A DNA stretch of 64,000 nucleotides from Linyphia triangularis (GCA_963978545.1 OZ021722.1:4468001-4532000), one strand, 5' to 3'; shown: positions 43,003 to 57,925, counted from the stretch's first letter. The notes: generated by a model from the sequence alone, not told the origin. Translations and numbers: made by a program.

Positions 43003-46000
43003 AGATTGTAAAATTTTAAAAATTTAGAAATTTGAAATTTTCCATACGATTAACATGGGGAAAATTAAAAATGAAAGTTTTTGAAAGTGCTTTTTTTTGG
43101 ACCAACTTTACACCCACTTGCTATTTAGAGAGTGTTATAAAATTGGAATTGGAGTTTCTCCTATATATTAGCTTTAGTTTCACAAATGGGATAAAATTTA
43201 GAAAATTTTACTTTTTGAACAATAATTCATTGAATAGTCCCCCATGTGTTTTCAATGCGGAATTGTATTTTCGAGAAAAGGGCTCAAATGCTTTTCTAGT
43301 GTGATTTTAAGTTGGATATATATTTTATAGGCATTCTTGTACCAAATTTTTATAAAAAAAAGTATTCTAAAAATCAAAAATTTGATTTTTCAAAAATCGT
43401 GAAATTTTTCACTTTCAAGGGTATTTGAATAGAAAATTTCATTTTTAACTATTTGCTCAAATTGTATTCTTTTAATCAAAAACACTTTATAAATCAAACA
43501 AAGTTCAAAATTTTGCAAACAAATTATTTTTGATAAGGTATATGAGAAGTTGAAATTTTGAAAGGAAAGCGCTCAGGAACTGTTTTTAAGCCGTATTTTT
43601 ACTTTGCATTACTTCGATATTGAGTGCTAAAGTACCAATTTATAAGCAAATTAATGATCACATTTAAATCGGGTGATGACTTTTATGATCCTAGGCAACA
43701 AATTAAGGTTCAATTTTGAAAATTGAGAATTTGAGATTTACCTTAGGATTGACCAGGCTCATGTATTTTCAAAGTTATTTAACGACATTTTTTCTGCAAT
43801 AACTTGGTTTTGAGTAGTAAAATTTCACTTTAATGACCATTTCAATGTGGAAATTGATTCGATAAATGATTTCAGTTACCTTAGTTGCAAAAAGATTGTA
43901 AAATTTTGAAAATCTAGAAATGTGAAATTTTCCATACGATTAACATGGCAAAAATAAAAAATGAAAATTTTGAAAGTGCTCTTTTTTGGACCAACTTTAG
44001 ACCCACTTGTTATTTAGTGAGAGTTATAAAATTGGAATTGGAGATTCTCCTATATATTAGCTTCAATTGCACAAATGGGAAAAAATTTAGAAAATTTTAC
44101 TTTTTGAACAATAATTCATTGAATAGTCCCCCATGTGTTTTCAATGGGGAATTGTATTTTCGTGAAAATGGCTCAAATGCTTTCAAAGTATGATTTTAAG
44201 TTGGATGTATATTTCATAGGCGTTCTTGTACCAAATTTTAAATAAAAAAATGTATTCTAAAAATCAAAATTTCACTTTTTCAAAAATTGTGAAACTTTTC
44301 AGCTTTTTTTTCAATTTTTTCAAATTGTATTTTTTTAATCAAAAACACTTTATAAATCAAACTAAGTTCAAAATTTGACAAAAAAATTATTTTTGATAAG
44401 GTATATGAGAAGTTGAAATTTTGAAACGAAAGCGCTCAGGAACTGTTTTTAAGCTGTATTTTTACTTTGGATTACCTCGATTTTGAGTGCTAAAGTACCA
44501 TTTTATAAGCAAATTGAAAATCAGAATTAAATCGGCTGATGACATTTATGTTCTGAGGCAACAAATTAAGGTTCAATTTCAAAAACTGAGAATTTGAAAT
44601 TTGCCTTAGGATTGACATGGAACTGGGTTTTGAGTTGTAAATTTCCCTTTAATGACGATTTGAATGTGGAAATCGATTCGTGTTAGGATTTCGGTTACCC
44701 TACTTGCAAAAAGATTGTAAAATTTTGAAAATTTAGAAATGTGAAATTTTACATATGATTAACATGAAAAAATAGGGACCAACTTTAGACCCATTCGTTA
44801 TTTATTGAGTGTTAGAAAATTGGAATTGGAGATTCTCCTATATATAAGCTTCAATTTCACAAATGGTAAAAAATTTAGACAATTTTACTTTTTGAACAAT
44901 AATTCATTGAATAGTCCCCCATGTGTTTTCAATGGGAATTGTATTTTCGAGAAAATGGCTCAAATGCTTTCAAAGTGTGATTTTAAGTTGGATATATATT
45001 TCATAGGCATTCTTGTACCAAATTTTAAATAAAAAAAAAGTATTCTAAAAATCAAAAATTAAATTTTTTAAAAATCGTGAAATTTTTCAGCTTATTTTAC
45101 AATTTTTTCAAATTGTATTTTTTTAATCAAAAACACTTTATAAATCAAACTAAGTTCAAAATTTGACAAAAAAATTATTTTTGGTAAGGTATATGAGAAG
45201 TTGAAATTTTGAAACGAAAGCGCTCAGGAACTGTTTTTAAGCCGTATTTTTACTTTGGATTACCTCGATTTTGAGTTCTAAAGTACCATTTTATAAATAA
45301 ATTGAAAATCAGAATTAAATTGGCTGATGACATTTATGTTCATAGGCAAAAAATTAAGGTTCAATTTCTAAAATTGAGAATTTGAAATTTGCCTTATATT
45401 TGACATAGCTAATGTATTTTCAAAGGGATTTACCGACTTTTGTCTGCAATAACTAGGTTTTGAGTAGTAAAATTTCACTTTAATGACCATTTGAATGTGG
45501 AAATCAATTCGATACATGATTTCATTTACCCTAGTTGCAAAAAGATTGTAAAATTTTGAAAATTTAGACATGTGAAATTTTCCCTACGATTAACATGGGG
45601 AATATAAAAAATGAATTTTTTTTAAAGTGCTCTTTTTTGGACCAACTTTAGACCCACTTGTTATTTAGTGAGTGTTATAAAATTGGAATTGGAGATTCTC
45701 CTATATATTAGCTTCAATTGCAAAACTGGGGAAAAATTTAGAAAATTTTACTTTTTGAAGAATAATTCATTGAATAGTCCCCCATGTGTTTTCAAAGGGG
45801 AATTGTATTTTCGTGAAAATGGCTCAAATGCTTTCAAAGAATGATTTTAAGTTGGATGTATATTTCATAGGCATTCTTGTACCAAATTTTAAATAAAAAA
45901 ATGTATTCTAAAAATCAAAAATTCAATTTTTCAAAAATCGTGAAATTTTTCCGCTTTTTTTTATGTTTTTCAAATTGTGTTTTTTTAATCAAAAACAATT

Positions 46001-49000
46001 TATAAATAAAACTAAGTTCAAAATTTGATGAAAAAATTATTTTTGATAAGGTATATGAGAAGTTGAAATTTTGAAACGAAAGCGCTCTGGAACTGTTTTT
46101 AAGCCGTATTTTTTCTTTGGATTACCTCGATTTTGAGTGCTAAAGTACCATTTTATAAGCAAATTGAAAATCAGAATGAAATCGGCTGATGACATTTATG
46201 TTCCGAAACAACAAATTAAGGTTCAATTTCGAAAACTGAGAATTTGAAATTTGCCTTAGAATTGACATGGCTAATGTATTTTCAAAGGGATTTAACGATA
46301 TTTTTCTGCAATAACTGGGTTTTGAGTAGTAAAATTTCACTTTAATGACCATTTCAATGTGGAAATCGATTCGATAGATGATTTCAGTTACCCTAGATGC
46401 AAAAAGATTGTAAAATTTTGAAAATTTAGAAATGTGAAATTTTCCATACGATTAACATGGAAAAAATAAAAAAATGAAATTTTTTGAAAGTTCTCTTTTG
46501 GACCAACTTTAGACCAACTTGTTATTTAGTGAGTGTTATAAAATTGGAATTGGAGATTCTCCTATATATTAGCTTCAATTGCAGGAATGGGAAAAAATTT
46601 AGAAAATTTTACTTTTTGAACAATAATTCATTGAATAGTCCCCATGTGTTTTCAATGGGGAATTGTATTTTCGAGAAAATGGCTCAAATGCTTTCAAAGT
46701 ATGATTTTAAGTTGGATGTATATTTCATAGGAATTCTTGTACCAAATTTTAAATGAAAAAATGTATTCTAAAAATCAAAACTTCAATTTTTCAAAAATCG
46801 TGAAATTTTTCAGCTCTTTTTCAATTTTTTCAAATTGTATTTTTTTAATCAAAAACACTTTATAAACCAAACTAAGTTCAAAATTTTGCCAACAAATTAT
46901 TTTTGTTAAGGTATATGAGAAGTTGAAATTTTGAAACGAAAGCGCTCAGGAACTGTTTTTAAGCCGTATTTTTACTTTGCATTACTTCGATTTTGAGTGC
47001 TAAAGTACCATTTTATAAGCAAATTGATGATCACATTTAAATCGGGTGATGACTTTTATGACCCTTGGCAACAAATTAAGGTTCAATTTTGAAAATTGAG
47101 AATTTGAGATTTGCCTTAGGATTGACCAGGCCCATGTATTTTCAAAGGGATTTAAAGATATATTTTCTGCAATAACTTGGTTTTGAGTAGTAAAATTTCA
47201 CTTTAATGACCATTACAATTTGGAAATAGATTCGATAGATGATTTCAGTTACCCTAGTTGCAAAAAGATTGTAAAATTTTGAAAATTTAGAAATGTGAAA
47301 TTTTCCATACGATTAACATGGAAAAAATAAAAAATGAAATTTTTTGAAAGTGCTCTTTTTTGGAATAACTTTACACCCACTTGTTATTTAGTGAGTGTTA
47401 TAAAATTGGAATTTGAGATTCTCCTAAGTATTAGTTTCAATTGCAAAAATGGGGAAAAATTTAGAAAATTTTACTTTTTGAACAATAATTCATTGAATAG
47501 TCCCCCATGTGTTTTCAATGGGGAATTGTATTTTCGAGAAAATGGCTCGAATGCTTTCAAAGTGTGATTTTAAGTTGGATATATATTTCATAGGCATTCT
47601 TGTACCAAATTTTATATAAAAAAAAGTATTCTAAAATCAAAAATTCCATTTTTTAAAAATCGTGAAATTTATCACTTTCGAGGGTATTGATTGGAATATT
47701 TCATTTTTAACAAGTTGTTTCAAATTGCATTTTTTAATCAAAAACACTTTATAAATCATATAAGTTCAAAATTTTGCCAACAAATTATTTTTGATAAGGT
47801 ATATGAGAAGTTGAAATTTTGAAACGAAAGCGCTCAGGAACTGTTTTTAAGCCTTATTTTTACTTTGCATTACTTCGATTTTGAGTGCTAAAGTACCATT
47901 TTATAAGCAAATTGATGATCACATTTAAATCGGGTGATGACTTTTATGACCCTTGGCAACAAATTAAGGTTCAATTTTGAAAATTGAGAATTTGAGAATT
48001 GCCTTAGGATTGACCAGGCTCATGTATTTTCAAAGGGATTTAACGACATTTTTCTGCAATAACTTGGTTTTGAGTAGTAAAATTTCACTTTAATGACCAT
48101 TTCAATGTGGAAATAGATTCGATAGATGATTTCAGTTACCCTAGTTGCAAAAAGATTGTAAAATTTTGAAAATTTAGAAACGTGAAATTTTCCATACGAT
48201 TAACATGGAAAAAATAAAAAATGAAATTTTTTGAAAGTGCTCTTTTTTGGACCAACTTTAGACCCACTTGTTATTTAGTGAGTGTTATAAAATTGGAATT
48301 GGAGATTCTCCTATATATTAGCTTCAATTGCAAAAATGGGGAAAAATTTAGAAAATTTTACTTTTTGAAGAATAATTCATTGAATAGTCCCCCATGTGTT
48401 TTCAAAGGGGAATTGTATTTTCGTGAAAATGGCTCAAATGCTTTCAAAGAATGATTTTAATTTGGATGTATATTTCATAGGCATTCTTGTACCAAATTTT
48501 AAATAAAAAAATATATTCTAAAAATCAAAAATTCAATTTTTCAAAAATCGTGAAATTTTTCAGCTTTTTTTTTTCAATTTTTTCAAATTGTGTTTTTTTA
48601 ATCAAAAACAATTTATAAATAAAACTAAGTTCAAAATTTGATGAAAAAATTATTTTTGATAAGGTATATGAGAAGTTGAAATTTTGAAACGAAAGCGCTC
48701 TGGAACTGTTTTTAAGCCGTATTTTTACTTTGGATTACTTCGATTTTGAGTGCTAAAGTACCATTTTATAAGCAAGTTGAAAATCAGAATGAAATCGGCT
48801 GATGACATTTATGTTCCGAAACAACAAATTAAGGTTCAATTTCGAAAACTGAGAATTTGAAATTTGCCTTAGGATTGACATGGCTAATGTATTTTCAAAG
48901 GGATTTAACGACATATTTCTGCAATAACTGGGTTTTGAGTAGTAAAATTTCACTTTAATGACCATTTCAATGTGGAAATCGATTCGATAGATGATTTCAG

Positions 49001-52000
49001 TTACCCTAGATGCAAAAAGATTGTAAAATTTTGAAAATTTAGAAATGTGAAATTTTCCATACGATTAACATAAGGAATATAAAAAATGAAATTTTTTTAA
49101 AGTGCTCTTTTTTGGACCACCTTTACACCCACTTGTTATTTAGTCAAAATTATAAAATTGGAATTGGAGATTCTCCTATATATTAGCTTCAATTTCACAA
49201 ATGGGAAAAAGTTTAGAAAATTTTACTTTTTGAACAATAATTCATTGAATAGTCCCCCATGTGTTTTCAAAGGGGAATTGTATTTTCGTGAAAATGGCTC
49301 AAATGCTTTCAAAGAATGATTTTAATTTGGATGTATATTTCATAGGCATTCTTGTACCAAATTTTAAATAAAAAAATGTATTCTAAAAATCAAAAATTCA
49401 ATTTTTCAAAAATCGTGAAATTTTTCAGCTTTTTTTTTTCAATTTTTTCAAATTGTGTTTTTTTAATCAAAAACAATTTATAAATAAAACTAAGTTCAAA
49501 ATTTGATGAAAAAATTATTTTTGATAAGGTATATGAGAAGTTGAAATTTTGAAACGAAAGCGCTCTGGAACTGTTTTTAAGCCGTATTTTTACTTTGGAT
49601 TACTTCGATTTTGAGTGCTAAAGTACCATTTTATAAGCAAGTTGAAAATCAGAATGAAATCGGCTGATGACATTTATGTTCCGAAACAACAAATTAAGGT
49701 TCAATTTCGAAAACTGAGAATTTGAAATTTGCCTTAGGATTGACATGGCTAATGTATTTTCAAAGGGATTTAACGACATTTTTCTGCAATAACTGGGTTT
49801 TGAGTAGTAAAATTTCACTTTAATGACCATTTCAATGTGGAAATCGATTCGATAGATGATTTCAGTTACCCTAGATGCAAAAAGATTGTAAAATTTTGAA
49901 AATTTAGAAACGTGAAATTTTCCATACGATTAACATGGAAAAAATAAAAAATGAAATTTTTTGAAAGTGCTCTTTTTTGGACCAACTTTAGACCCACTTG
50001 TTATTTAGTGAGTGTTATAAAATTGGAATTGGAGATTCTCCTATATATTAGCTTCAATTGCAAAAATGGGGAAAAATTTAGAAAATTTTACTTTTTGAAG
50101 AATAATTCATTGAATAGTCCCCCATGTGTTTTCAAAGGGGAATTGTATTTTCGTGAAAATGGCTCAAATGCTTTCAAAGAATGATTTTAATTTGGATGTA
50201 TATTTCATAGGCATTCTTGTACCAAATTTTAAATAAAAAAATATATTCTAAAAATCAAAAATTCAATTTTTCAAAAATCGTGAAATTTTTCAGCTTTTTT
50301 TTTTCAATTTTTTCAAATTGTGTTTTTTTAATCAAAAACAATTTATAAATAAAACTAAGTTCAAAATTTGATGAAAAAATTATTTTTGATAAGGTATATG
50401 AGAAGTTGAAATTTTGAAACGAAAGCGCTCTGGAACTGTTTTTAAGCCGTATTTTTACTTTGGATTACTTCGATTTTGAGTGCTAAAGTACCATTTTATA
50501 AGCAAGTTGAAAATCAGAATGAAATCGGCTGATGACATTTATGTTCCGAAACAACAAATTAAGGTTCAATTTCGAAAACTGAGAATTTGAAATTTGCCTT
50601 AGGATTGACATGGCTAATGTATTTTCAAAGGGATTTAACGACATTTTTCTGCAATAACTGGGTTTTGAGTAGTAAAATTTCACTTTAATGACCATTTCAA
50701 TGTGGAAATCGATTCGATAGATGATTTCAGTTACCCTAGATGCAAAAAGATTGTAAAATTTTGAAAATTTAGAAATGTGAAATTTTCCATACGATTAACA
50801 TAAGGAATATAAAAAATGAAATTTTTTTAAAGTGCTCTTTTTTGGACCACCTTTACACCCACTTGTTATTTAGTCAAAATTATAAAATTGGAATTGGAGA
50901 TTCTCCTATATATTAGCTTCAATTTCACAAATGGGAAAAAGTTTAGAAAATTTTACTTTTTGAACAATAATTCATTGAATAGTCCCCCATGTGTTTTCAA
51001 AGGGGAATTGTATTTTCGTGAAAATGGCTCAAATGCTTTCAAAGAATGATTTTAATTTGGATGTATATTTCATAGGCATTCTTGTACCAAATTTTAAATA
51101 AAAAAATGTATTCTAAAAATCAAAAATTCAATTTTTCAAAAATCGTGAAATTTTTCAGCTTTTTTTTTTCAATTTTTTCAAATTGTGTTTTTTTAATCAA
51201 AAACAATTTATAAATAAAACTAAGTTCAAAATTTGATGAAAAAATTATTTTTGATAAGGTATATGAGAAGTTGAAATTTTGAAACGAAAGCGCTCTGGAA
51301 CTGTTTTTAAGCCGTATTTTTACTTTGGATTACTTCGATTTTGAGTGCTAAAGTACCATTTTATAAGCAAGTTGAAAATCAGAATGAAATCGGCTGATGA
51401 CATTTATGTTCCGAAACAACAAATTAAGGTTCAATTTCGAAAACTGAGAATTTGAAATTTGCCTTAGGATTGACATGGCTAATGTATTTTCAAAGGGATT
51501 TAACGACATTTTTCTGCAATAACTGAGTTTTGAGTAGTAAAATTTCACTTTAATGACCATTTCAATGTGGAAATCGATTCGATAGATGATTTCAGTTACC
51601 CTAGATGCAAAAAGATTGTAAAATTTTGAAAATTTAGAAATGTGAAATTTTCCATACGATTAACATAAGGAATATAAAAAATGAAATTTTTTTAAAGTGC
51701 TCTTTTTTGGACCACCTTTACACCCACTTGTTATTTAGTCAAAATTATAAAATTGGAATTGGAGATTCTCCTATATATTAGCTTCAATTTCACAAATGGG
51801 AAAAAGTTTAGAAAATTTTACTTTTTGAACAATAATTCATTGAATAGTCCCCATGTGTTTTCAATGGGGAATTGTATTTTCGAGAAAATGACTCAAATGC
51901 TTTCAAAGTATGATTTTAAGTTGGATGTCATAGGCATTCTTGTACCAAATTTTAAATGAAAAAATGTATTCTAAAAATCAAAACTTCAATTTTTCAAAAA

Positions 52001-55000
52001 TCGTGACATTTTTCAGCTCTTTTTCAATTTTTTCAAATTGTATTTTTTTAATCAAAAACACTTTATAAATCAAACTAAGTTCAAAATTAAACAAACAAAT
52101 TATTTTTGATGATATATATAAGAAGTTGAAATTTTTAAACGAGAGCGCTCAGGAACTGTTTTTAAGCCGTATTTTTACTTTGGATTACTGCGATTTTGAG
52201 TCCTAAAGTACTAGTTTATAAGCAAAATGAAAATCAGAATGAAATCGGCTGATGACATTTATGTTCCGAGGCAACAAATTAAGGGTCAATTTCGAAAACT
52301 GAGAATTTGAAATTTACCTTAGGATTGACATGGTTAATGTATTTACAAAAGGATTTAACGACATTTTTCTGCAATAACTGGGTTTTGAGTAGTAAATTTC
52401 CCTTTAATGACGATTTGAATGTGGAAATCGATTCGGGTTATGATTTCGGTTACCCTACTTGCAAAAAGATTGTAAAATTTTGAAAATTTAGAAATATGAA
52501 ATTTTCCATATGATTAATATGAAAAAATAGGGACCACCTTTAGACCCATTCGTTATTTATTGAGTGTTATAAAATTGGAATTGGAGATTCTCCTATATAT
52601 TAGCTTCAATTTCACAAATGGTAAAAAATTTAGACAATTTTACTTTTTGAACAATAATTCATTGAATAGTCCCCCATGTGTTTTCAATGGGGAATTGTAT
52701 TTTCGAGAAAATACCTCAAATGCTTTCAAAGTGTGATTTTAAGTTGGATATATACTTCATAGGCATTCTTGTACCAAATTTTTAATTAAAAAAGTATTCT
52801 AAAATCAAAAATTCAATTTTTTAAAAATCGTGAAATTTATCACTTTTGAGGGTATTGATTGGAATATTTCATTTTTAACAAGTTGTTTCAAATTGCATTT
52901 TTTAATCAAAAACACTTTATAAATCATATAAGTTCAAAATTTTGCCAACAAATTATTTTTGTTAAGGTATATGAGAAGTTGAAATTTTGAAACGAAAGCG
53001 CTCAGGAACTGTTTTTAAGCCTTATTTTTACTTTGCATTACTTCGATTTTGAGTGCTAAAGTACCATTTTATAAGCAAATTGATGATCACATTTAAATCG
53101 GGTGATGACTTTTATGATCCTAGGCAACAAATTAAGGTTCAATTTTGAAAATTGAGAATTTGAGATTTGCCTTAGGATTGACCAGGCTCATGTATTTTCA
53201 AAGTTATTTAACGACATTTTTTCTGCAATAACTTGGTTTTGAGTAGTAAAATTTCACTTTAATGACCATTTCAATGTGGAAATTGATTCGATAAATGATT
53301 TCAGTTACCTTAGTTGCAAAAAGATTGTAAAATTTTGAAAATCTAGAAATGTGAAATTTTCCATACGATTAACATGGCAAAAATAAAAAATGAAAATTTT
53401 GAAAGTGCTCCTTTTTGGACCAACTTTAGACCCACTTGCTATTTAGAGAGTGTTATAAAATTGGAATTGGAGTTTCTCCTATATATTAGCTTTAGTTTCA
53501 CAAATGGGATAAAATTTAGAAAATTTTACTTTTTGAACAATAATTCATTGAATAGTCCCCATGTGTTTTCAATGGGGAATTGTATTTTCGAGAAAATGAC
53601 TCAAATGCTTTCAAAGTGTGATTTTAAGTTGGATATATATTTCATAGGCATTCTTGTACCAAATTTTAAATAAAAAAAAAGTATTCTAAAAATCAAAAAT
53701 TAAATTTTTTAAAAATCGTGAAATTTTTCAGCTTATTTTTCAATTTTTTCAAATTGTATTTTTTTAATCAAAAACACTTTATAAATCAAACTAAGTTCAA
53801 AATTTGACAAAAAAATTATTTTTGATAAGGTATATGAGAAGTTGAAATTTTGAAACGAAAGCGCTCAGGAACTGTTTTTAAGCCGTATTTTTACTTTGGA
53901 TTACCTCGATTTTGAGTTCTAAAGTACCATTTTATAAATAAATTGAAAATCAGAATTAAATTGGCTGATGACATTTATGTTCATAGGCAAAAAATTAAGG
54001 TTCAATTTCTAAAATTGAGAATTTGAAATTTGCCTTATATTTGACATAGCTAATGTATTTTCAAAGGGATTTACCGACTTTTGTCTGCAATAACTAGGTT
54101 TTGAGTAGTAAAATTTCACTTTAATGACCATTTGAATGTGGAAATCAATTCGATACATGATTTCATTTACCCTAGTTGCAAAAAGATTGTAAAATTTTGA
54201 AAATTTAGACATGTGAAATTTTCCCTACGATTAACATGGGGAATATAAAAAATGAAATTTTTTTAAAGTGCTCTTTTTTGGACCAACTTTAGACCCACTT
54301 GTTATTTAGTGAGTGTTATAAAATTGGAATTGGAGATTCTCCTATATATTAGCTTCAATTGCAAAAATGGGGAAAAATTTAGAAAATTTTACTTTTTGAA
54401 GAATAATTCATTGAATAGTCCCCCATGTGCTTTCAATGGGGAATTGTATTTTCGTGAAAATGGCTCAAATGCTTTCAAAGAATGATTTTAAGTTGGATGT
54501 ATATTTCATAGGCATTCTTGTACCAAATTTTAAATAAAAAAATGTATTCTAAAAATCAAAAATTCAATTTTTCAAAAATCGTGAAATTTTTCCGCTTTTT
54601 TTTATGTTTTTCAAATTGTGTTTTTTTAATCAAAAACAATTTATAAATAAAACTAAGTTCAAAATTTGACAAAAAAATTATTTTTGATAAGGTATATGAG
54701 AAGTTGAAATTTTGAAACGAAAGCGCTCAGGAACTGTTTTTAAGCCGTATTTTTACTTTGGATTACCTCGATTTTGAGTTCTAAAGTACCATTTTATAAA
54801 TAAATTGAAAATCAGAATTAAATTGGCTGATGACATTTATGTTCATAGGCAAAAAATTAAGGTTCAATTTCTAAAATTGAGAATTTGAAATTTGCCTTAT
54901 ATTTGACATAGCTAATGTATTTTCAAAGGGATTTACCGACTTTTGTCTGCAATAACTAGGTTTTGAGTAGTAAAATTTCACTTTAATGACCATTTGAATG

Positions 55001-55289
55001 TGGAAATCAATTCGATACATGATTTCATTTACCCTAGTTGCAAAAAGATTGTAAAATTTTGAAAATTTAGACATGTGAAATTTTCCCTACGATTAACATG
55101 GGGAATATAAAAAATGAAATTTTTTTAAAGTGCTCTTTTTTGGACCAACTTTAGACCCACTTGTTATTTAGTGAGTGTTATAAAATTGGAATTGGAGATT
55201 CTCCTATATATTAGCTTCAATTGCAAAAATGGGGAAAAATTTAGAAAATTTTACTTTTTGAAGAATAATTCATTGAATAGTCCCCCATG
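43003..55289. repeat. Satellite array, ~862-889-bp unit (left block)
   Basis: The landmark CATTGAATAGTCCC recurs at 43228, 44117, 44905, 45768, 46629, 47491, 48378, 49243, 50108, 50973, 51838, 52660, 53546, 54409 and 55271. Steps are 889, 788, 863, 861, 862, 887, 865, 865, 865, 865, 822, 886, 863 and 862 bp. Long units (886-889) carry GATGATCACATTTAAATCGG and a GAGGGTATT insert; short units carry GAAAATCAGAAT.AAAT. The 788 and 822 steps reflect deletions. Copies are head to tail and AT-rich. The repeated 67-90-codon frames on both strands are interrupted in many copies by stops and by C5/C4 run changes, so I regard the array as non-coding. Confidence 0.97.
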
Positions 55290-55479
55290 TAGAGATGTGA
55301 TATTTACGTTCTTTTTACTGAACAGGTGTTTTCTGCTCCCGTTCTTTTAAAATGAGCTACTCATTAACCCGTTCTTTTGAAGAACTAGTTCTTTTTTTTC
55401 CAATTGCCGAAATCATAGCCCTTGGGAAGAAGTGCTATCTTCGGTAGGTCTCTGGGATAGGTCACTAGGATCAAGGACG

Positions 55480-56113
55480 AATCTTTCCCCTCCACTTCAC
55501 TGCTCTGTTAACGTGGCGTTTTAAAGAATGAGAGGAAAAGTTACTACGTTTTTGTGTGGTTTTCCAATGACCGCGTCAGAATAACACATACAAATTAGAA
55601 GAGACTTTTTTATATTTTCGAAAATATGATTGTGACAGTCGCACTCCTTAAATTATAAGCTTTACATATAATTTTAGTTTGAATATTTGCATTTATAATG
55701 TAGGAATTTTAAAGGAATGGAGTTTTTAATATCTAAAGTTTCCAAAACAATGGGACTCACAGAAAGTTCAAAACCTCAATGGAAAAATACAAATAAATAT
55801 TGTTGCATTTTGGTATATAATTTATTAAAAGGAATGAATAAATGAATTAGAACTCTAAATTAGAAATTAATGGAGGTATACAAAATCATAAACGATGGTG
55901 AATTTTGTATAATTTTTTTCCGACACACAAGAAATTATTATTTTTATTTTTTTACTTTCATTTACCCCAAGGGCGTAGCCAAAAAAAAAAAAAAATTCGG
56001 GAGAAGATATGAAATCATGTCAATAAATCATACAATCTTCTTTATCAATGCCGCATGTATTTAGTAATCAAGATAATATCTATTTTTTTGTATCCTTAGA
56101 CATTAAAAAAAAA
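55480..56113. other. hAT interior, left: no gene
   Basis: AT-rich sequence with no recognisable transposase remnant on either strand. Confidence 0.45.
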
Positions 56114-57334
56114 ACTATAATAATAAAATAAGCTGTGTGTCTGTCTGTCTGTTTATATATAGAAACCTACTTAAAATAGGAGTATAGCTTTGAAATTTTC
56201 AGCATAAAAAGTTTTGGCCTTCTAATTGTACATATTTGTCAAAGAGAATGTTACAATTTTAATTAATTCTTTTTTAATTGATCTTTTTTTTTTTACAAAG
56301 TGATTTCAAATAGAGATACAGCTCTGATATTTTCAACATAAGTAGTTTTTTGCCTTCTAATTGGACTTTTGAAAAACAGAATTTTAAATTTTTATTTAGT
56401 TTCTTTTTAATTAATTAATTAATTAATATTTTACAAAATGATTTCTAAAAGGGCTACAGCTCTAAAATTTTCAACATAAGTAGTTTTGACCTTCTAATTG
56501 GATTTCAGAAAAACAGAATTTTAAATTTTTATTTAGTTCGTTATTAATTAATTTGTTTAATTAATTAATATATATATTACGAAATGATTTCAAATAGGAC
56601 TACAGCTTTTAAATTTTCAATATAAATAGTTGTGGCCTTCTATTGGATTTTTGAAAAACAGAATTTTAAATTTTTATTCAGTTTCTTTTTAATTAATTTT
56701 TTTAATTAATATATATTTTACAAAACGTTTTCAAACAGGGCTACATTTCTGAAATTTTCAACGCAAGTAGTTTTGGCTTTCTAATTGGACTGACAAAAAG
56801 AATATTAAAATTTTAATTTGTTTTTTAATCAATTTTTTCACAAAAAGCGACTTCGAATAGGCATAGAGCTCTGAAAGTTTCAACATAAGTAGTTTTGGCC
56901 TCTAATTTTGCTTTCCACAAACACATGTTAAAATAATCTTAAAGGGGTGTTGTTTTATTGTTTTAAAGGGGGATTTTTTTTCTCTACAAAGGAGAGAGGC
57001 TTCCAATATTAAGGTTTTACGTAGCAATTAGATTTTAGTGAGTGAAGTGAGCATATGCTTACGCATCAATGAATCTTTCAGCGAGAGAAGCGAGCCTATG
57101 CTTGCATAGCAATGAACCTTTCAACGAGTGAAGTAAGCCCGTGTTTATGCGTCAGTGAACTATTCAGCGAACGAAGCGAGCTCGATTTTGCGTAGCGATG
57201 AACCTTTCTACGAGTGAAGCGCCAAAAACTGTGTCCTATACACGAATGACAGATTTCCGCAAAGCGAGGCCTCACAGCTAGCTGAAATATTGCACATGTT
57301 AAAATTTCGTAGCGAAGCACGGGTATTCAGCTAG
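56114..57334 (+). mobile_element. Helitron-like non-autonomous element inside the hAT element
   Basis: It starts in CTATAATAATAAAATAAGCT with GTGTGTCTGTCTGTCTG, a common 5' style for arthropod Helitrons. It ends GCGAAGCACGGGTATTCAGC followed by CTAG, fitting the CTRR terminus. The interior holds about six units of ~121-145 bp with CAACATAAGTAGTTTT.GCCT (56191-56900), then a minisatellite of GAGTGAAGCGAGC phrases. No Rep/helicase. The 5' TC end is not certain. Confidence 0.65.
57035..57235. repeat. Minisatellite near the Helitron 3' end
   Basis: About four diverged units of 50-60 bp: GTGAGTGAAGTGAGCATATG, GCGAGAGAAGCGAGCCTATG, ACGAGTGAAGTAAGCCCGTG, GCGAACGAAGCGAGCTCG, each followed by TTTGCG.AGC.ATGAAC.TTTC. 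The 74-codon minus frame here comes from the repeat. Confidence 0.75.
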
Positions 57335-57469
57335 TTTTAAATAAATTTAATATTTTAAACAAAATATCAATTGATTTTTGTGTTTTAATGGCAAACCTAA
57401 AAATTTCGGGAAGGGATATATCCCGTATCCCTTCCCCTGGATAAACGTTTGAATTACCCATTTGTATAC

Positions 57470-57925
57470 ATAGGGTAATGAAAGTATAGCATTCGGTCAT
57501 TAAAAATCGATTTTGTTTTTGCACTTCTCCGCGTTTTGAAACATCCAGCTTTCAAAAAAGTGGTATAGAAAAAATATCTGTCTGTGGTCAGCATAACTCC
57601 CGAAAAAGTTGACCTACGATGTTCAAATTGAGTATGCGGGTATGTGGTGACCATGGGTACCATTTAGGTTTTCGTCAAAATCACGCATGCGCACAAGGTA
57701 ACTGCCATTGAAAAAATCATGTTTTTCAATTATTGCTTAAAAAAACGGCTCTAACGATAAAATCACTGTGGAAATGCCTCTTAAGGTGTTCTAGATATAC
57801 CCACCTTCGAAATTCCCATAAAAATATTAAAAGGCGTAAAAAGTTGAAAAACGAATGCCTTCAACAAAAGTTCTCTTTCCTTGAGTATACCTCATCAACG
57901 ATCGTTTTTTCTTCTCCCCTCTGTT
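57470..57925 (+). repeat. Interspersed repeat, family R35, copy 3, inside the hAT element
   Basis: TATAGCATTCGGTCATTAAA, TATCTGTCTGTGGTCAGCAT, GACCATGGGTACCATTTAGG and TTTTCGTCAAAATCACGCAT match copies 1 and 2 in order. It is the longest of the three. Confidence 0.7.
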
